Source of the DNA: Arthrobacter sp. GMC3
GTDB taxonomy: Bacteria > Actinomycetota > Actinomycetes > Actinomycetales > Micrococcaceae
Direction of reading: 5' to 3'
Assembly (NCBI RefSeq): GCF_002929305.1
Contig: NZ_PJIO01000009.1
Coordinates: forward strand, 124,001 to 188,000
Length of the DNA: 64,000 nt
Part shown: positions 24,986 to 33,953 of the stretch, one piece after another
How positions within the stretch are numbered: position 1 is the stretch's first letter
How the letters are laid out: every line of letters starts with the position of its first letter
Program-made: the position numbers and the translations under genes
Notes under the pieces: generated by a model
Seen by the model: the letters and a program-made list of their open reading frames with translations, nothing else
Database searches by the model: none
What the model was told of the DNA's origin: nothing

Positions 24986-25608
24986 TGTTGACCATCCTGG
25001 GGCAGGGGAAGCTGCGCTGCTGACGGGTGGTGAATGTCGCGGTGCTTGATTAGCAAGGCACGGAAATACTGGCTGAAGGCAATGACGTGCATGACCATCC
25101 CCGCCCCCAAGATCACCCACGCCGCAACGCTGGTGAGCTCCGAATCAAGTGCCTTCGCGAGCAGCAGCATGGGCGTACCGATCATCAGCGCAGCCGTACG
25201 CGTCTTGCCCAACATGGTGACTTTAAGACCGGCGTCGCCCCGGAAGAAGTACAAGGTGACGGCGAGCAGTACGACGTCGGGAATCAGCAGTAGGAGCAGC
25301 AGCCACAGCGGCAGGATATGGGCAATAACCATGGTGATCACCACAGCCACCAGGGCAACCCTGTCGGCCAACGGGTCCATCATGCGCCCCAGCTTTGAGG
25401 CCTGGTTAAGCTTGCGGGCAACGAACCCGTCAATCCAGTCGGTACAGCCCATCATGGCCAGGACAAACACGCCCCAACCGTATTGCTCCTTGGCTAGAAC
25501 CAGCCACACAAACAGTGGCGTACCCAAGAATCGCACCACGGTGATGATGTTGGGGATAGTGACGATGGCGTTGGGATTGGCCATGGGTGCACTGGAACCG
25601 GCAGCCAC
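24982..25608 (-). CDS. CDP-alcohol phosphatidyltransferase (PgsA-like)
   Basis: 208 aa integral membrane enzyme. The full family signature D-x2-D-G-x2-A-R-x8-G-x3-D-x3-D is present as DWIDGFVARKLNQASKLGRM followed by MDPLADR. It joins a CDP-diacylglycerol with an alcohol; the length fits phosphatidylglycerophosphate synthase-like members, although inositol or other alcohols are possible. GTG start with AGAGG upstream. Product of cdsA in this window would be its substrate. Confidence 0.87.
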   Translation of the reverse strand: MAAGSSAPMANPNAIVTIPNIITVVRFLGTPLFVWLVLAKEQYGWGVFVLAMMGCTDWIDGFVARKLNQASKLGRMMDPLADRVALVAVVITMVIAHILPLWLLLLLLIPDVVLLAVTLYFFRGDAGLKVTMLGKTRTAALMIGTPMLLLAKALDSELTSVAAWVILGAGMVMHVIAFSQYFRALLIKHRDIHHPSAAQLPLPQDGQQ

Positions 25609-25687
25609 CGTCTGTCACCTCTCCCTGAGGACTAGTAGTATCAACGCCGTTGCGCCTTTGGACCGCGCCTGCCGGGGCAGACGGGTA

Positions 25688-26527
25688 TTACTTCTTGAAC
25701 AACTTTCGCAGTAACAACACACAAGCTGTGGCCGACACGGCGAAAACGCTCAGTGGTTTCCATCGCGTTTTCACGATTTCAACCCCCTGGGCCAGGGCGC
25801 CTCCAGCCGTGGAGCTGACCGTTTCCTTCGCCCGAGTCTTGGCTTCGTCAATCAAGTACGCGGCCTGCTTCTTCACATCGGCTTGTTCAAGCAGTTCCTC
25901 GCGCAACGTCACCAGGTGCTCGCGGCGGGCGTTCGTGCGTGCAATGAGCTCATGCTCGTTGGCCTTGGGACCAAGCTCAGCCGCCTTGGCTTCACGCTCG
26001 GCTTTCGCCTTGGCGGCTGCGGCCTCGACTTCGGCTTTCTTAGCCTTCTTTTCTTCCTTACTCAGCTTCTTAGGAATGAGTGTGGAGGGGTCAAAGTCAC
26101 GGCCTTCGCGGGCAATCCCGATGTCATGCCTGATCCCGCGCCAGGCATTTTCCGGCAGGAGCGGCAGCAATGACTTGAACTTCTTGTAAGTGACGAGCCC
26201 GCTGATGGCTATCAAGACCAGCAGCGCTGCGCTGACCACCAAGGCGGAGAGCCACAGGGGCATGACGGTGGCCAGCCCGGCAATGGCTGCCACCACCAAA
26301 GCGATGACCAACAGGGTCAGGAAAACCAGGGCCAGGGCGGCGTAGGTGGCTACACCGCCGAGGCGGCTCTTCTTGTGGTTCAGTTCGAGTTTGGCAAGCT
26401 CAATTTCATCCGTGACCTGGCGCGGCACAAGCCGGGCCGTCGTCTTGATCGCGGCGACTAGGGTTGAGCCCCCAGATGCCGGAATTTCCTCGGCCTCGAC
26501 TTTTACGTCGTTCTGCGCACCTGCCAT
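25688..26527 (-). CDS. Actinobacterial holin-X/DUF3618-type membrane protein
   Basis: 279 aa. Residues 25-60 (TARLVPRQVTDEIELAKLEL) and two following helices match the putative actinobacterial holin-X (phage holin superfamily III) family. The C-terminal part is a charged Lys/Ala/Glu helix followed by ARREHLVTLREELLEQADVK, like DUF3618 segments, and a final helix with VLLLRKLFKK. These proteins are chromosomal, not phage. ATG 26527 with GGAGG upstream is preferred to the longer ORF. Function unknown. Confidence 0.72.
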   Translation of the reverse strand: MAGAQNDVKVEAEEIPASGGSTLVAAIKTTARLVPRQVTDEIELAKLELNHKKSRLGGVATYAALALVFLTLLVIALVVAAIAGLATVMPLWLSALVVSAALLVLIAISGLVTYKKFKSLLPLLPENAWRGIRHDIGIAREGRDFDPSTLIPKKLSKEEKKAKKAEVEAAAAKAKAEREAKAAELGPKANEHELIARTNARREHLVTLREELLEQADVKKQAAYLIDEAKTRAKETVSSTAGGALAQGVEIVKTRWKPLSVFAVSATACVLLLRKLFKK

Positions 26528-26829
26528 GGGATTGCCTCCATCATTTGCTTCCGCGGCCTTGGTGCCAGCTACGAAATCTTTGCGCGCGCGAATTACTTGC
26601 GACACTACCGTAAAGATAAAATTACCATTCAACCCCGCCGCGGATTCCCACGCCAGGGGAACGCGAATGGCGCCGTAAAACTTTTCCAACCCACTAGGGC
26701 AACTTTGTCCTCATCGAAACGTTCCAATTCCGGTGACGATACGCATAACATAAATAGCACAAGCGAACGCACCCATTTTTGCGGGCTTGGCACGGCATTA
26801 CCTAACATCTCCCCAGCTAGGAACCCTTC
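26528..26829. other. Divergent intergenic region, nothing recognised
   Basis: These 302 bases separate the holin-X-type gene (minus) from the efflux gene (plus) and must hold both promoters. The stretch 26735-26765 is AT-rich compared with its surroundings. I see no convincing hairpin, RNA gene or operator. Confidence 0.5.
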
Positions 26830-28050
26830 TTGACCCCCATCACGCACCCCGGTGACAGCCTGTCCCGGCGGCAAAAACTCATTTACATCCTGGTCCTAGG
26901 CCTCTTGACCGCCCTTGGCCCCTTCACCATCGATTTGTATCTGCCGGCATTTCCGATCATCGGCAAGGAACTGGGCGTCAGTGCCACCGCGGTACAGCTG
27001 ACACTGACCGCAACCACCATCGGCTTTGCCGCCGGACAGCTGATCGTGGGCCCGTTCAGTGACAAGTTTGGGCGCCGCATGCCGCTGATCCTGGCCACAG
27101 CCTTGCACGTGCTGGCCTCCATTGGAGCCGCCATGTCAACGGACATCACCATGCTGGGGATCTTCCGCGTCCTGCAGGGCATTGGTGCCGCCGGCGGTGG
27201 CGTGGTGGCCATGGCCATGATCCGTGACCTCTTCGGCGGCTACCAGCTGGTGCGAATGCTTTCACGCATGTCCCTAGTCAATGGCATGGCACCCATCCTC
27301 GCCCCGGTCATTGGGTCCCAGCTGCTGGGCATCATGGACTGGCCCGGTATCTTCTGGTTCCTGGCCGGCTATGGCGCACTGGTGGTCATCGCCGCTTTTG
27401 TCTTCATCATCGAAACCCTGCCACCGGAGAAGCGCAAGTCCGACGGCGTGAGCGTCACGGACCGCTACAAGGCCGTATTCAGTGACCGAATATTTGTCGG
27501 AACGCTATTTGTGGGAGGACTGAACTTCGCCGCCCTCTTCACCTACTTGTCGGCGTCGACCTTCCTGTTCCAAAACACCTACGGGTTCACCCCCCAGCAG
27601 TATGGCTTCCTCTTTGCCGTGAATTCCTTGGGCGTGGTGGCAGGTGTGCAGACTGCCGCCTACATCATGCGACACACGGGCCCGCAGTGGGTCATTGCCT
27701 GGGCCACAGTCGCCCAGGTGGGTGCGGCAATTCTCATGGTGGTCTTTGACCAGTTAGGCTTTGGCCTCTGGGGTGTCATGGTGCCGCTGTGGATCTTCAT
27801 TTGCGCCACCGGCTTCATGTTCCCCTCCGTGCAGGTGATGGGCCTGGCCCGCAACGGCAAACAGGCGGGCACTGCAGCATCCCTCCTGGGCGCCGCAACC
27901 TTCGGCTTCGCCGGCCTGATCACCCCCGTGGTGGGCCTGGTGGGCGTGGCCACGGCAACACCCATGGCCATCATCATGGGCGGGTCCATCCTGCTGGCCA
28001 TGGCGGCCCTGTGGTTCATTGTTCGCCCACGCATGGTGCCCACCATCTAG
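26830..28050 (+). CDS. Bcr/CflA-type multidrug efflux MFS transporter
   Basis: 406 aa with twelve membrane helices. DHA1-group motifs are ALGPFTIDLYLPAFPIIGKE in helix one and GQLIVGPFSDKFGRRMPL in loop 2-3, followed by RVLQGIGAAGGGVVAMAMIRD. Such proteins export drugs (for example bicyclomycin or chloramphenicol in relatives) by proton antiport. The start is a TTG with AGGA eight bases upstream; there is no in-frame ATG or GTG near the expected N-terminus. Confidence 0.88.
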   Translation: MTPITHPGDSLSRRQKLIYILVLGLLTALGPFTIDLYLPAFPIIGKELGVSATAVQLTLTATTIGFAAGQLIVGPFSDKFGRRMPLILATALHVLASIGAAMSTDITMLGIFRVLQGIGAAGGGVVAMAMIRDLFGGYQLVRMLSRMSLVNGMAPILAPVIGSQLLGIMDWPGIFWFLAGYGALVVIAAFVFIIETLPPEKRKSDGVSVTDRYKAVFSDRIFVGTLFVGGLNFAALFTYLSASTFLFQNTYGFTPQQYGFLFAVNSLGVVAGVQTAAYIMRHTGPQWVIAWATVAQVGAAILMVVFDQLGFGLWGVMVPLWIFICATGFMFPSVQVMGLARNGKQAGTAASLLGAATFGFAGLITPVVGLVGVATATPMAIIMGGSILLAMAALWFIVRPRMVPTI

Positions 28051-28100
28051 GACGCCACTGCATAGGCCCACACTTGCGCTTTTGATTGAGCTTGGACATA

Positions 28101-28141
28101 AAAGAATCCCCTGCACTCACAACGAGTGCAGGGGATTCTTT
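28101..28141. terminator. Strong bidirectional terminator after the efflux gene
   Basis: Perfect 18-bp stem: AAAGAATCCCCTGCACTC pairs with GAGTGCAGGGGATTCTTT across a 5-base loop. It lies between convergent genes. Its core GCACTC/GAGTGC with flanking C/G runs recurs in the terminator at 28672-28712. Confidence 0.9.
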
Positions 28142-28191
28142 GACTCGATTTGAACCAGCAACTCCTCAGCTATTTGAGCGCCGTTAAGCTC

Positions 28192-28635
28192 TTAGCTAGG
28201 CCCGATGAGTCCGCTAACGATAACCCCGAGGGCTGCCAGTCCTGCCAACACCGCCCAATACTGCATGGGGATAAAGAACAAGGTGTGCGTGTTGAAGTAG
28301 CGGCCGCGAGCCTTCTCTGCTTCGTACTTCCATTGCTCTTCCGCGAGGGCGTGGGCTTCTTCGACCGATTGTGGCGCCGGCAGGCCTGGGAATTGGTAGG
28401 CGCCCACCTCGACGATCCGCCTTAGTTCCTGGGCTCGGTACCCCAGGGCAACGTCATAGGCGGCCTTCGGCCTAATCTGATTCAGCCAGCGTCCCATGTA
28501 CCAGACCCCGACGGCCGCTGCAGCCAATCCAAAGCCGATCGCGATGGGGTTGCCGTGTGACAAACCGCCGGCTAATCCTCCCCCGAGACCACAAAACAAT
28601 ACGACCAAGATTCCCCACCCACGCCAAATAATCAT
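28192..28635 (-). CDS. Small membrane protein of unknown function
   Basis: 147 aa, family not recognised. Two N-terminal hydrophobic helices (residues 6-25 and 30-48), a cytosolic central helical part of about 60 residues (YDVALGYRAQELRRIVEVGA, EEQWKYEAEKARGRYF) and one or two C-terminal helices. No ribosome site is visible; a TAGACT box lies 6 bases before the ATG, suggesting a leaderless mRNA. Confidence 0.65.
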   Translation of the reverse strand: MIIWRGWGILVVLFCGLGGGLAGGLSHGNPIAIGFGLAAAAVGVWYMGRWLNQIRPKAAYDVALGYRAQELRRIVEVGAYQFPGLPAPQSVEEAHALAEEQWKYEAEKARGRYFNTHTLFFIPMQYWAVLAGLAALGVIVSGLIGPS

Positions 28636-28641
28636 TTCGAT

Positions 28642-28647
28642 AGTCTA
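28642..28647 (-). promoter_or_regulatory. Candidate -10 box, leaderless small membrane protein gene
   Basis: TAGACT on the minus strand, 6 bases before ATG 28635, with no Shine-Dalgarno sequence. Confidence 0.4.
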
Positions 28648-28671
28648 ACTCGAAAGGATGGTCGCGGATGC

Positions 28672-28712
28672 AAAAAAATCCCCCGCACTCGTGACGAGTG
28701 CGGGGGATTTTT
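28672..28712 (-). terminator. Strong terminator after tRNA-Asn copy 1
   Basis: AAAAATCCCCCGCACTCG pairs with CGAGTGCGGGGGATTTTT around a 3-base loop, with T runs on both strands. It follows the tRNA 3' end by about ten bases. Compared with the terminator at 28101-28141 one T-A pair has become C-G in the shared core. Confidence 0.9.
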
Positions 28713-28721
28713 ATTTGCAAG

Positions 28722-28794
28722 CTCCTCTGACTGGACTTGAACCAGTAACCCTTCGATTAACAGTCGAATGCTCTGCCAATTGAGCTACAGAGGA
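28722..28794 (-). tRNA. tRNA-Asn (GUU), copy 1
   Basis: 73-base cloverleaf: acceptor TCCTCTG/CAGAGGA, D stem GCTC/GAGC, anticodon loop CTGTTAA (GUU), T arm ACTGG-TTCAAGT-CCAGT, discriminator G, no encoded CCA. Identical in sequence to the copy at 28944-29016. Confidence 0.95.
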
Positions 28795-28900
28795 ATGAAG
28801 CAGACAATAGATTAGCAGGCCATTTTCAGAAAAACAAAACGCTCAACTTACCTTTTATTTCTTCGTGCGCGAGGCCGTACGGAATTGGCATCCGTCAAAC

Positions 28901-28935
28901 CGATGGCCCGAACCTGAGACAGGAACGGGCCATCG
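28901..28935 (-). terminator. Terminator hairpin between the two tRNA-Asn genes
   Basis: Outer stem CGATGGCCCG/CGGGCCATCG (10 bp) and inner CCTG-TCT-CAGG hairpin on the minus strand, 9 bases after tRNA-Asn copy 2. Only GTTTG follows, so it is weaker as an intrinsic terminator than the one at 28672. Confidence 0.65.
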
Positions 28936-28943
28936 GGTGTTGG

Positions 28944-29016
28944 CTCCTCTGACTGGACTTGAACCAGTAACCCTTCGATTAACAGTCGAATGCTCTGCCA
29001 ATTGAGCTACAGAGGA
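28944..29016 (-). tRNA. tRNA-Asn (GUU), copy 2
   Basis: Same 73 bases as copy 1, separated from it by 149 bases that contain a hairpin. Located just 3' of dnaG. tRNA-Asn next to dnaG is a common arrangement in actinobacteria. Confidence 0.95.
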
Positions 29017-29083
29017 TCGCGCAGAAACAACAATAACAAAGGCTGGCCCGGTTGCGAAATCGAAAGGGCATCCGGGGGCAAAA

Positions 29084-31087
29084 TCAATCTCCGCGCAGCG
29101 CCCTTCGGGCAGTTTCGAGCTCCATAAGCTCACGTTGGAGCATCTGATAGCCCTCTGGATCCACGGCAGGATCCATGCGCTGCAAGGCGCCGAGCCGTTC
29201 TTGCTTGAGTCGGGTGATTTGCATCTCAAAGAGCCTGCGCAGGATGTCACGGCAGTACCTGTGCAGCGTTTCCTCATTGGTGGCCGGCAGCGGGCTAAGC
29301 GCCAACTCCGCAACCAGGGAAGAAAGGACCGGTGGAACACTCTCCCGAACTGCCTCCAACCACTGCGAGGATGCCACCAAAGACTCCCCCGCCGCCGCAA
29401 TTCCTTCCTGAACTGCCTTGAACGCGGGAATCACAAACTCGGTGGCCTGAAAATGCTGCCAGTTCCCCGTAGTGAGCAGGCCAGGATGCTGCAGCACCAC
29501 TTCCAGCGCCTCACGCTCCATCCGGCTCTGCGGATCGCGAGGATCCGGTCGGGCAAATTCTGGCTCGGCAGGCTGCACCGAAGGTTCGACGCCGCTACCG
29601 GCTCCCAGCCCACGCTCACCGTACGCCGGGGTACTGGCCGCGGCGCCGCCGTCGTACGGGGTCCCCTGCTGCTGCGACGGGGCAGGGGCGCGAGAGGCGG
29701 AGGAATGCGATGCCCCGGCACCGTGGGCAGGCTGCGCGTGCGCCCGTTTCTCGGCACCCTTGACGGCCCGCAACACCTCATCGGGATCGGCAATGCCCAG
29801 CCAGCCGGCCAATTCTTGGCTGTAGCCCATCCGGGTGGAGCCGTCGCGGATGGCGGCGACCACCGGCGCCGAGGCGCGCAGGCCGCTCACCCGCCCTTCC
29901 ACGGTGCTCAGGTCAAACTTGGCCAGCGTGGAGCGGATGGCAAATTCAAAAAGTGGCCGGCGGGAGCGGATCAGGGAGTGTACGGCCTCGTCACCGCCGC
30001 GCTGGCGCAGCTCGCAGGGGTCCGCGCCGGAAGGCTCCACAGCCACGAATGTCTGGGCCACGAACCGCTGATCCTCATCGAACGCCTTCAGAGCCGCCTT
30101 TTGCCCGGCAGCGTCGCCGTCGAAGGTGAAGACTACCTCGCCTCCCGTGCCGTCGTCGGAGAGCAGGCGGCGTGCCACCTTGATGTGGTCGGCGCCAAAC
30201 GCGGTGCCACACGTTGCCACAGCGGTGTCCACCCCGGCCAGGTGACAGGCCATGACGTCGGTGTAGCCCTCCACCACCACCAGCTGGCGTTTGGAGGCGA
30301 TATTGCGCTTGGCCAGGTCGATGCCGTAGAGCACCTGGGACTTTTTGTAGAGATGGGTCTCGGGGGTGTTCAGGTATTTGGGGCCCTGGTCGTCCTCGAA
30401 GAGTTTCCGGGCGCCAAAGCCCACCGTGTCCCCGGCAATGTCCCGGATGGGCCACATGAGCCGGCCACGGAAACGGTCGTAGATCCGGTTTTGTCCGGCC
30501 CCGGAGGAACTTTCGGAGAACATCCCGGTGAGCTTGAGTTCCTCGTGCGTGAAACCCTTCCCCGTCAGATGTTTGAGCAGCGAGTCCCAGCCCTGGGGCG
30601 AAAACCCGACGCCGAAGTGGTCTGCGGCGCTGCGCTCAAAGCCGCGCTCGGCCAAAAATTGCCGCGCTGTGGCCGCCGCGGGGGTGAGTAGCTGTTCGCG
30701 GAAAAATTCGCTCGCGATCTTGTGGGCGTCAAGCAGCCGTTGCCGCCGCCCCACTTCCTCACGGCGCGGACCGGTCCCCCCATCCTCATAGTGGAGTTCA
30801 AAGCCAATGCGGGCGGCAAGTTTTTCCACGGCCTCGGAGAAAGGAATGTGATCCATCTTCTGAATGAAGGAGATGACATCGCCGCTCTCCTGGCAGCCAA
30901 AGCAGTGGAAGTACCCCATCTGGGGGCGCACATGGAAGGAGGGGCTGCGCTCGTCGTGGAACGGGCACAGGCCCTTGAATGACCCTATTCCGGCAGATTT
31001 TAGGGTGACGTAGGCGTCGACGATCTCCTTGAGGTCGGTGCGCGTTCGCACCTCATCAATGTCTTCTCTTTTAATTAGCCCAGCCAC
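29084..31087 (-). CDS. dnaG: DNA primase
   Basis: 667 aa. Residues 1-100 hold the zinc-binding domain with [13 protein letters not shown] and HCFGC; the catalytic core follows with the Toprim motifs VVVEGYTDV and FTFDGDAAG; the C-terminal part (DnaB-interacting) is preceded by a Ser/Ala/Gly-rich linker near residues 440-510. It makes RNA primers at the replication fork. GTG start; a TAAACT box sits 6 bases upstream without a ribosome site, so the mRNA may be leaderless. Confidence 0.96.
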   Translation of the reverse strand: MAGLIKREDIDEVRTRTDLKEIVDAYVTLKSAGIGSFKGLCPFHDERSPSFHVRPQMGYFHCFGCQESGDVISFIQKMDHIPFSEAVEKLAARIGFELHYEDGGTGPRREEVGRRQRLLDAHKIASEFFREQLLTPAAATARQFLAERGFERSAADHFGVGFSPQGWDSLLKHLTGKGFTHEELKLTGMFSESSSGAGQNRIYDRFRGRLMWPIRDIAGDTVGFGARKLFEDDQGPKYLNTPETHLYKKSQVLYGIDLAKRNIASKRQLVVVEGYTDVMACHLAGVDTAVATCGTAFGADHIKVARRLLSDDGTGGEVVFTFDGDAAGQKAALKAFDEDQRFVAQTFVAVEPSGADPCELRQRGGDEAVHSLIRSRRPLFEFAIRSTLAKFDLSTVEGRVSGLRASAPVVAAIRDGSTRMGYSQELAGWLGIADPDEVLRAVKGAEKRAHAQPAHGAGASHSSASRAPAPSQQQGTPYDGGAAASTPAYGERGLGAGSGVEPSVQPAEPEFARPDPRDPQSRMEREALEVVLQHPGLLTTGNWQHFQATEFVIPAFKAVQEGIAAAGESLVASSQWLEAVRESVPPVLSSLVAELALSPLPATNEETLHRYCRDILRRLFEMQITRLKQERLGALQRMDPAVDPEGYQMLQRELMELETARRALRGD

Positions 31088-31093
31088 ACCGCC

Positions 31094-31099
31094 AGTTTA
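31094..31099 (-). promoter_or_regulatory. Candidate -10 box, leaderless dnaG
   Basis: TAAACT on the minus strand, 6 bases before the GTG start of dnaG. Confidence 0.4.
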
Positions 31100-31123
31100 C
31101 GTGAGCGGCGGTTGCCGTAATAC

Positions 31124-32398
31124 CTAAAGCAGTGTGCGTTCGGTCCCCACGAGCCGCTCGTGCAGCGCCAGCGCCGAAACATCAGTCAGTGAGGCAATCT
31201 GGTCGATGACTACCCGGAGCCGGGCGTCGTCGTCGTTGGCCTCGCGCCAGTCCGCAGCAAACATGGTCTCCAGATGCGCATCTCCGGTGGCATTTAGCAC
31301 CGCCACCAGCTCGCTGAGGACGTCCTGCTGGCGCTGGTAGATGGGCTGGCGGTGGTCGGTTGTCATGACGAACGTGGTGGCCAGGCCTTTCATGACGGCA
31401 ATTTCGATGGCCGTTTCTGCAGGGACCACAACGTCCGCCGCGTACCGGGTGAGCCGCTCGGGCCCATAAATTTCGCGGGTGGCTCCGACGGCGCTTTGGC
31501 AGAAACGGCCGATCAGCTGACTGGTCATGTCCTTCAGTGCAGCCATCGAGGCGCGGCTGCCGTCGGCGTGGCGTACCCACACCTTGGTTGCCTCCAGCCG
31601 TTGCAGGGCCGCGTCGATCTCCGCAGTGTCCACCTGGGGCAGATACCACTGTTGGGTGTAGCCCAGGACGCGGTTGCGCTGGTCCTGGTTGGCCAGCCAT
31701 TTCAACTGCACGTGGCCGGCAACAATGGCGTCCTCCACGTCGTGCACAGAGTAGGAGATGTCATCGGCTAAGTCCATGACCTGGGCCTCGATGCAGGTCT
31801 TGCCTACCGGGGCGTTCTGGCGCAGCCAGGCGAAAACTGGGAGATCGTCGGCGTAGGCCCCGAACTTGCTGGTCCGGCGCCCGTCTATCAGGGGCGCGTC
31901 TGCTGCCAGCCACGGGTATTTGGCCGAGGCGTCCAGGGAGGCGCGGGTCAGGTTCAAGCCGGCCGAACCGCCGTCGGCCGTCAACACCTTGGACTCCAGC
32001 CGGGTCAGCAGCCTCAGCGTCTGGGCGTTGCCCTCGAACCCGCCGATGTCATGGGAAAGATCATTCAGGACAGATTCGCCGTTGTGGCCAAACGGCGGGT
32101 GGCCTAGGTCGTGGGCCAGGCAGGCGGTGTCCACGACGTCGGGATCGCAACCCAGCGTCCGCCCCAACTCGCGGCCAATTTGGGCCACTTCCAGGCTGTG
32201 GGTGAGCCGGGTCCTCACGAAGTCATCGGTGTCCGGTGCCACTACCTGTGTTTTAGCACCCAGCCGGCGCAATGCCGAGGAATGTAATACGCGCGCCCTG
32301 TCCCGCTCAAACACCGTACGGAAACTCGTTTTAGGCGCTTCCTGAACCCAGCGCTGCGCATCGAAGGGAGAGTACTCGGGCTGCGTTTCGGTGGACAT
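31124..32398 (-). CDS. dgt: Deoxyguanosinetriphosphate triphosphohydrolase-like protein
   Basis: 424 aa HD-domain enzyme that hydrolyses dGTP (or other dNTPs) to the nucleoside and triphosphate. The metal site is visible as TRLTHSLEVAQIGRELGR and CLAHDLGHPPFGHNGE; a later D in QVMDLADDISYSVHDVED completes it. It lies 5' of dnaG on the same strand after a 36-base gap, an arrangement conserved in actinobacteria. ATG preceded by TAAACT at 7 bases, no ribosome site. Confidence 0.92.
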   Translation of the reverse strand: MSTETQPEYSPFDAQRWVQEAPKTSFRTVFERDRARVLHSSALRRLGAKTQVVAPDTDDFVRTRLTHSLEVAQIGRELGRTLGCDPDVVDTACLAHDLGHPPFGHNGESVLNDLSHDIGGFEGNAQTLRLLTRLESKVLTADGGSAGLNLTRASLDASAKYPWLAADAPLIDGRRTSKFGAYADDLPVFAWLRQNAPVGKTCIEAQVMDLADDISYSVHDVEDAIVAGHVQLKWLANQDQRNRVLGYTQQWYLPQVDTAEIDAALQRLEATKVWVRHADGSRASMAALKDMTSQLIGRFCQSAVGATREIYGPERLTRYAADVVVPAETAIEIAVMKGLATTFVMTTDHRQPIYQRQQDVLSELVAVLNATGDAHLETMFAADWREANDDDARLRVVIDQIASLTDVSALALHERLVGTERTLL

Positions 32399-32405
32399 AA
32401 GCCTA

Positions 32406-32411
32406 AGTTTA
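32406..32411 (-). promoter_or_regulatory. Candidate -10 box, leaderless dgt
   Basis: TAAACT on the minus strand, 7 bases before the dgt ATG; the same hexamer occurs before dnaG. Confidence 0.4.
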
Positions 32412-32608
32412 GGGCCAACAGTGCAGGAGCCGTTGCCTGCTGTCCACAGGCGGCAGGGATCCCGCGCTATTGAGCAATCGTTACGCTGCGCAGCTGAAGT
32501 CCAGGCCCGAGCTTAGGCTACGTGAAAGCTTCAGTGATCACATTGGCGCATGCCCGGACCACGTCGCTTATGCCTGAAACCCGACACGAGTTCTGCGTCG
32601 AGTTGTTC

Positions 32609-32647
32609 GCTAACTCTGCGCCAATTTCAAACTGGCGCAGAGTTAGC
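32609..32647 (-). terminator. 15-bp hairpin downstream of dus
   Basis: Perfect stem GCTAACTCTGCGCCA/TGGCGCAGAGTTAGC with a 9-base loop, 36 bases after the dus stop on its strand. There is no T tract; it may be a terminator or a stand-alone palindromic repeat. Confidence 0.55.
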
Positions 32648-32683
32648 AACTAACCGCGTGCAGGAATCGCGGGCACGGCAGGA

Positions 32684-33865
32684 TCACCCGCCTGAGACGT
32701 CCAGTTCGGCTCCGACGAGTTCCACTTTCTGCGAGCCGCTGAGCGTCCTCTCATTGAGCCAGCCCTCGGGCAAGGCGGTGCGCTTGGGGGTGCCAGCGCG
32801 GCCGCGGGGACCCTCGGCGTCGGTGCCGGGGTACGGGGAGTCCATGTCGAGCTGATCCAGCAGCCCGCGCAAAACTTCCAGGGTGGGCACGGCAGACAGC
32901 TGGGCGCGCAATTCCCCACCGACAACGTAGCCCTTGAAGTACCAGGCCATGTGCTTGCGAATATCGCGCAGGGCCTTGTTCTCGTCGTCGAAGGTGTCAA
33001 CCAACAGCTCGGCGTGGCGGTACACAGCAGCTGAGACCTCGGCAAGTCCGGGGCGGTGACGGACATCGCTGCCCTCAAAGGCGGCCATCAGGTCACCAAA
33101 GAGCCAGGGGCGGCCCTGGCAGCCACGGCCCACCACAACGCCGTCGACACCCGTCTGGCGGACCATGGCAATGGCGTCCTCGGCGCTCCAGATGTCGCCG
33201 TTGCCCAATACGGGAACGTCCGGGAGGGCCTCGCGGAGGCGGGCAATTGCATCCCAGTCGGCCTTGCCGGAGTAGAACTGGCTGGCGGTACGGCCGTGCA
33301 GGGCGACGGCGGCAACACCGGAGTCGCGGGCGATCCGGCCGGCTTCCAGATAAGTCAGGTGGTCATCGTCGATGCCTTTGCGCATCTTGATGGTCAGCGG
33401 AATATCGCCCTTGGACGCCTCGCGGACCGCCGTCTGCACGATGGAGGTGAAAAGGTCAATCTTCCACGGCAGGGCCGCTCCCCCGCCACGGCGGGTCACC
33501 TTGGCCACGGGGCAGCCGAAGTTCAAGTCGATGTGGTCGGCGTGGTCTTCCTCAACCAGCATGCGCACGGCCTTGCCCACGGTCTCGGGGTCCACACCGT
33601 ACAGCTGCACGGAACGGATCTTCTCGTCCTCGTCGTGACTGATCAGCCGCATGGACTCCGGTGTTCGCTCCACCAGGGCACGAGAAGTGACCATTTCGGA
33701 GACAAAAACGCCGCCGCCATGCTCGCGGCAGAGCCGGCGAAAAGCGGTATTGGTGATCCCAGCCATGGGCGCAAGCACCACCGGAGTTTCCACGGTGATG
33801 TTGCCGAGCTTCAGGGGCGGGAGGTCCAACTTGGTGTCGCTGGTGGGGATATCTGTAACAGTCAC
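32684..33865 (-). CDS. dusB: tRNA-dihydrouridine synthase
   Basis: 393 aa FMN enzyme reducing uridine to dihydrouridine in tRNA. Motifs: APMAGITNTAFRRLCREHG, IDLNFGCPVAKVTRRGGG with the catalytic cysteine, HGRTASQFYSGKADWDAI and GNGDIWSAEDA; then the helical RNA-binding domain from about residue 270. The GTG at 33865 gives the standard N-terminus; GAGAGA upstream is only a weak ribosome site. Dus genes of this length are the DusB type. Confidence 0.94.
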   Translation of the reverse strand: MTVTDIPTSDTKLDLPPLKLGNITVETPVVLAPMAGITNTAFRRLCREHGGGVFVSEMVTSRALVERTPESMRLISHDEDEKIRSVQLYGVDPETVGKAVRMLVEEDHADHIDLNFGCPVAKVTRRGGGAALPWKIDLFTSIVQTAVREASKGDIPLTIKMRKGIDDDHLTYLEAGRIARDSGVAAVALHGRTASQFYSGKADWDAIARLREALPDVPVLGNGDIWSAEDAIAMVRQTGVDGVVVGRGCQGRPWLFGDLMAAFEGSDVRHRPGLAEVSAAVYRHAELLVDTFDDENKALRDIRKHMAWYFKGYVVGGELRAQLSAVPTLEVLRGLLDQLDMDSPYPGTDAEGPRGRAGTPKRTALPEGWLNERTLSGSQKVELVGAELDVSGG

Positions 33866-33953
33866 GCTTCAATTCTCTCAAATCCGTGCAAATTAAGCTC
33901 CCGCCCGCGTTGCGGGGCGGATCCACTTCGATTTCACGCCTCTGCCATCCGGT

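Noticed and set aside
25688..26527. Prophage signal from the holin-like gene
   Set aside because: The gene belongs to a chromosomal actinobacterial holin-X/DUF3618 type; no phage structural, lysis or integrase gene is nearby.
22595..29016. tRNA genes as attachment sites of integrated elements
   Set aside because: No integrase gene, no direct repeat of a tRNA end apart from the complete tRNA-Asn copies, and normal housekeeping genes on both sides.
29135..30691. 518-codon open frame on the plus strand inside dnaG
   Set aside because: Antisense to dnaG, which has full motif support. High GC leaves long stop-free frames on the opposite strand.
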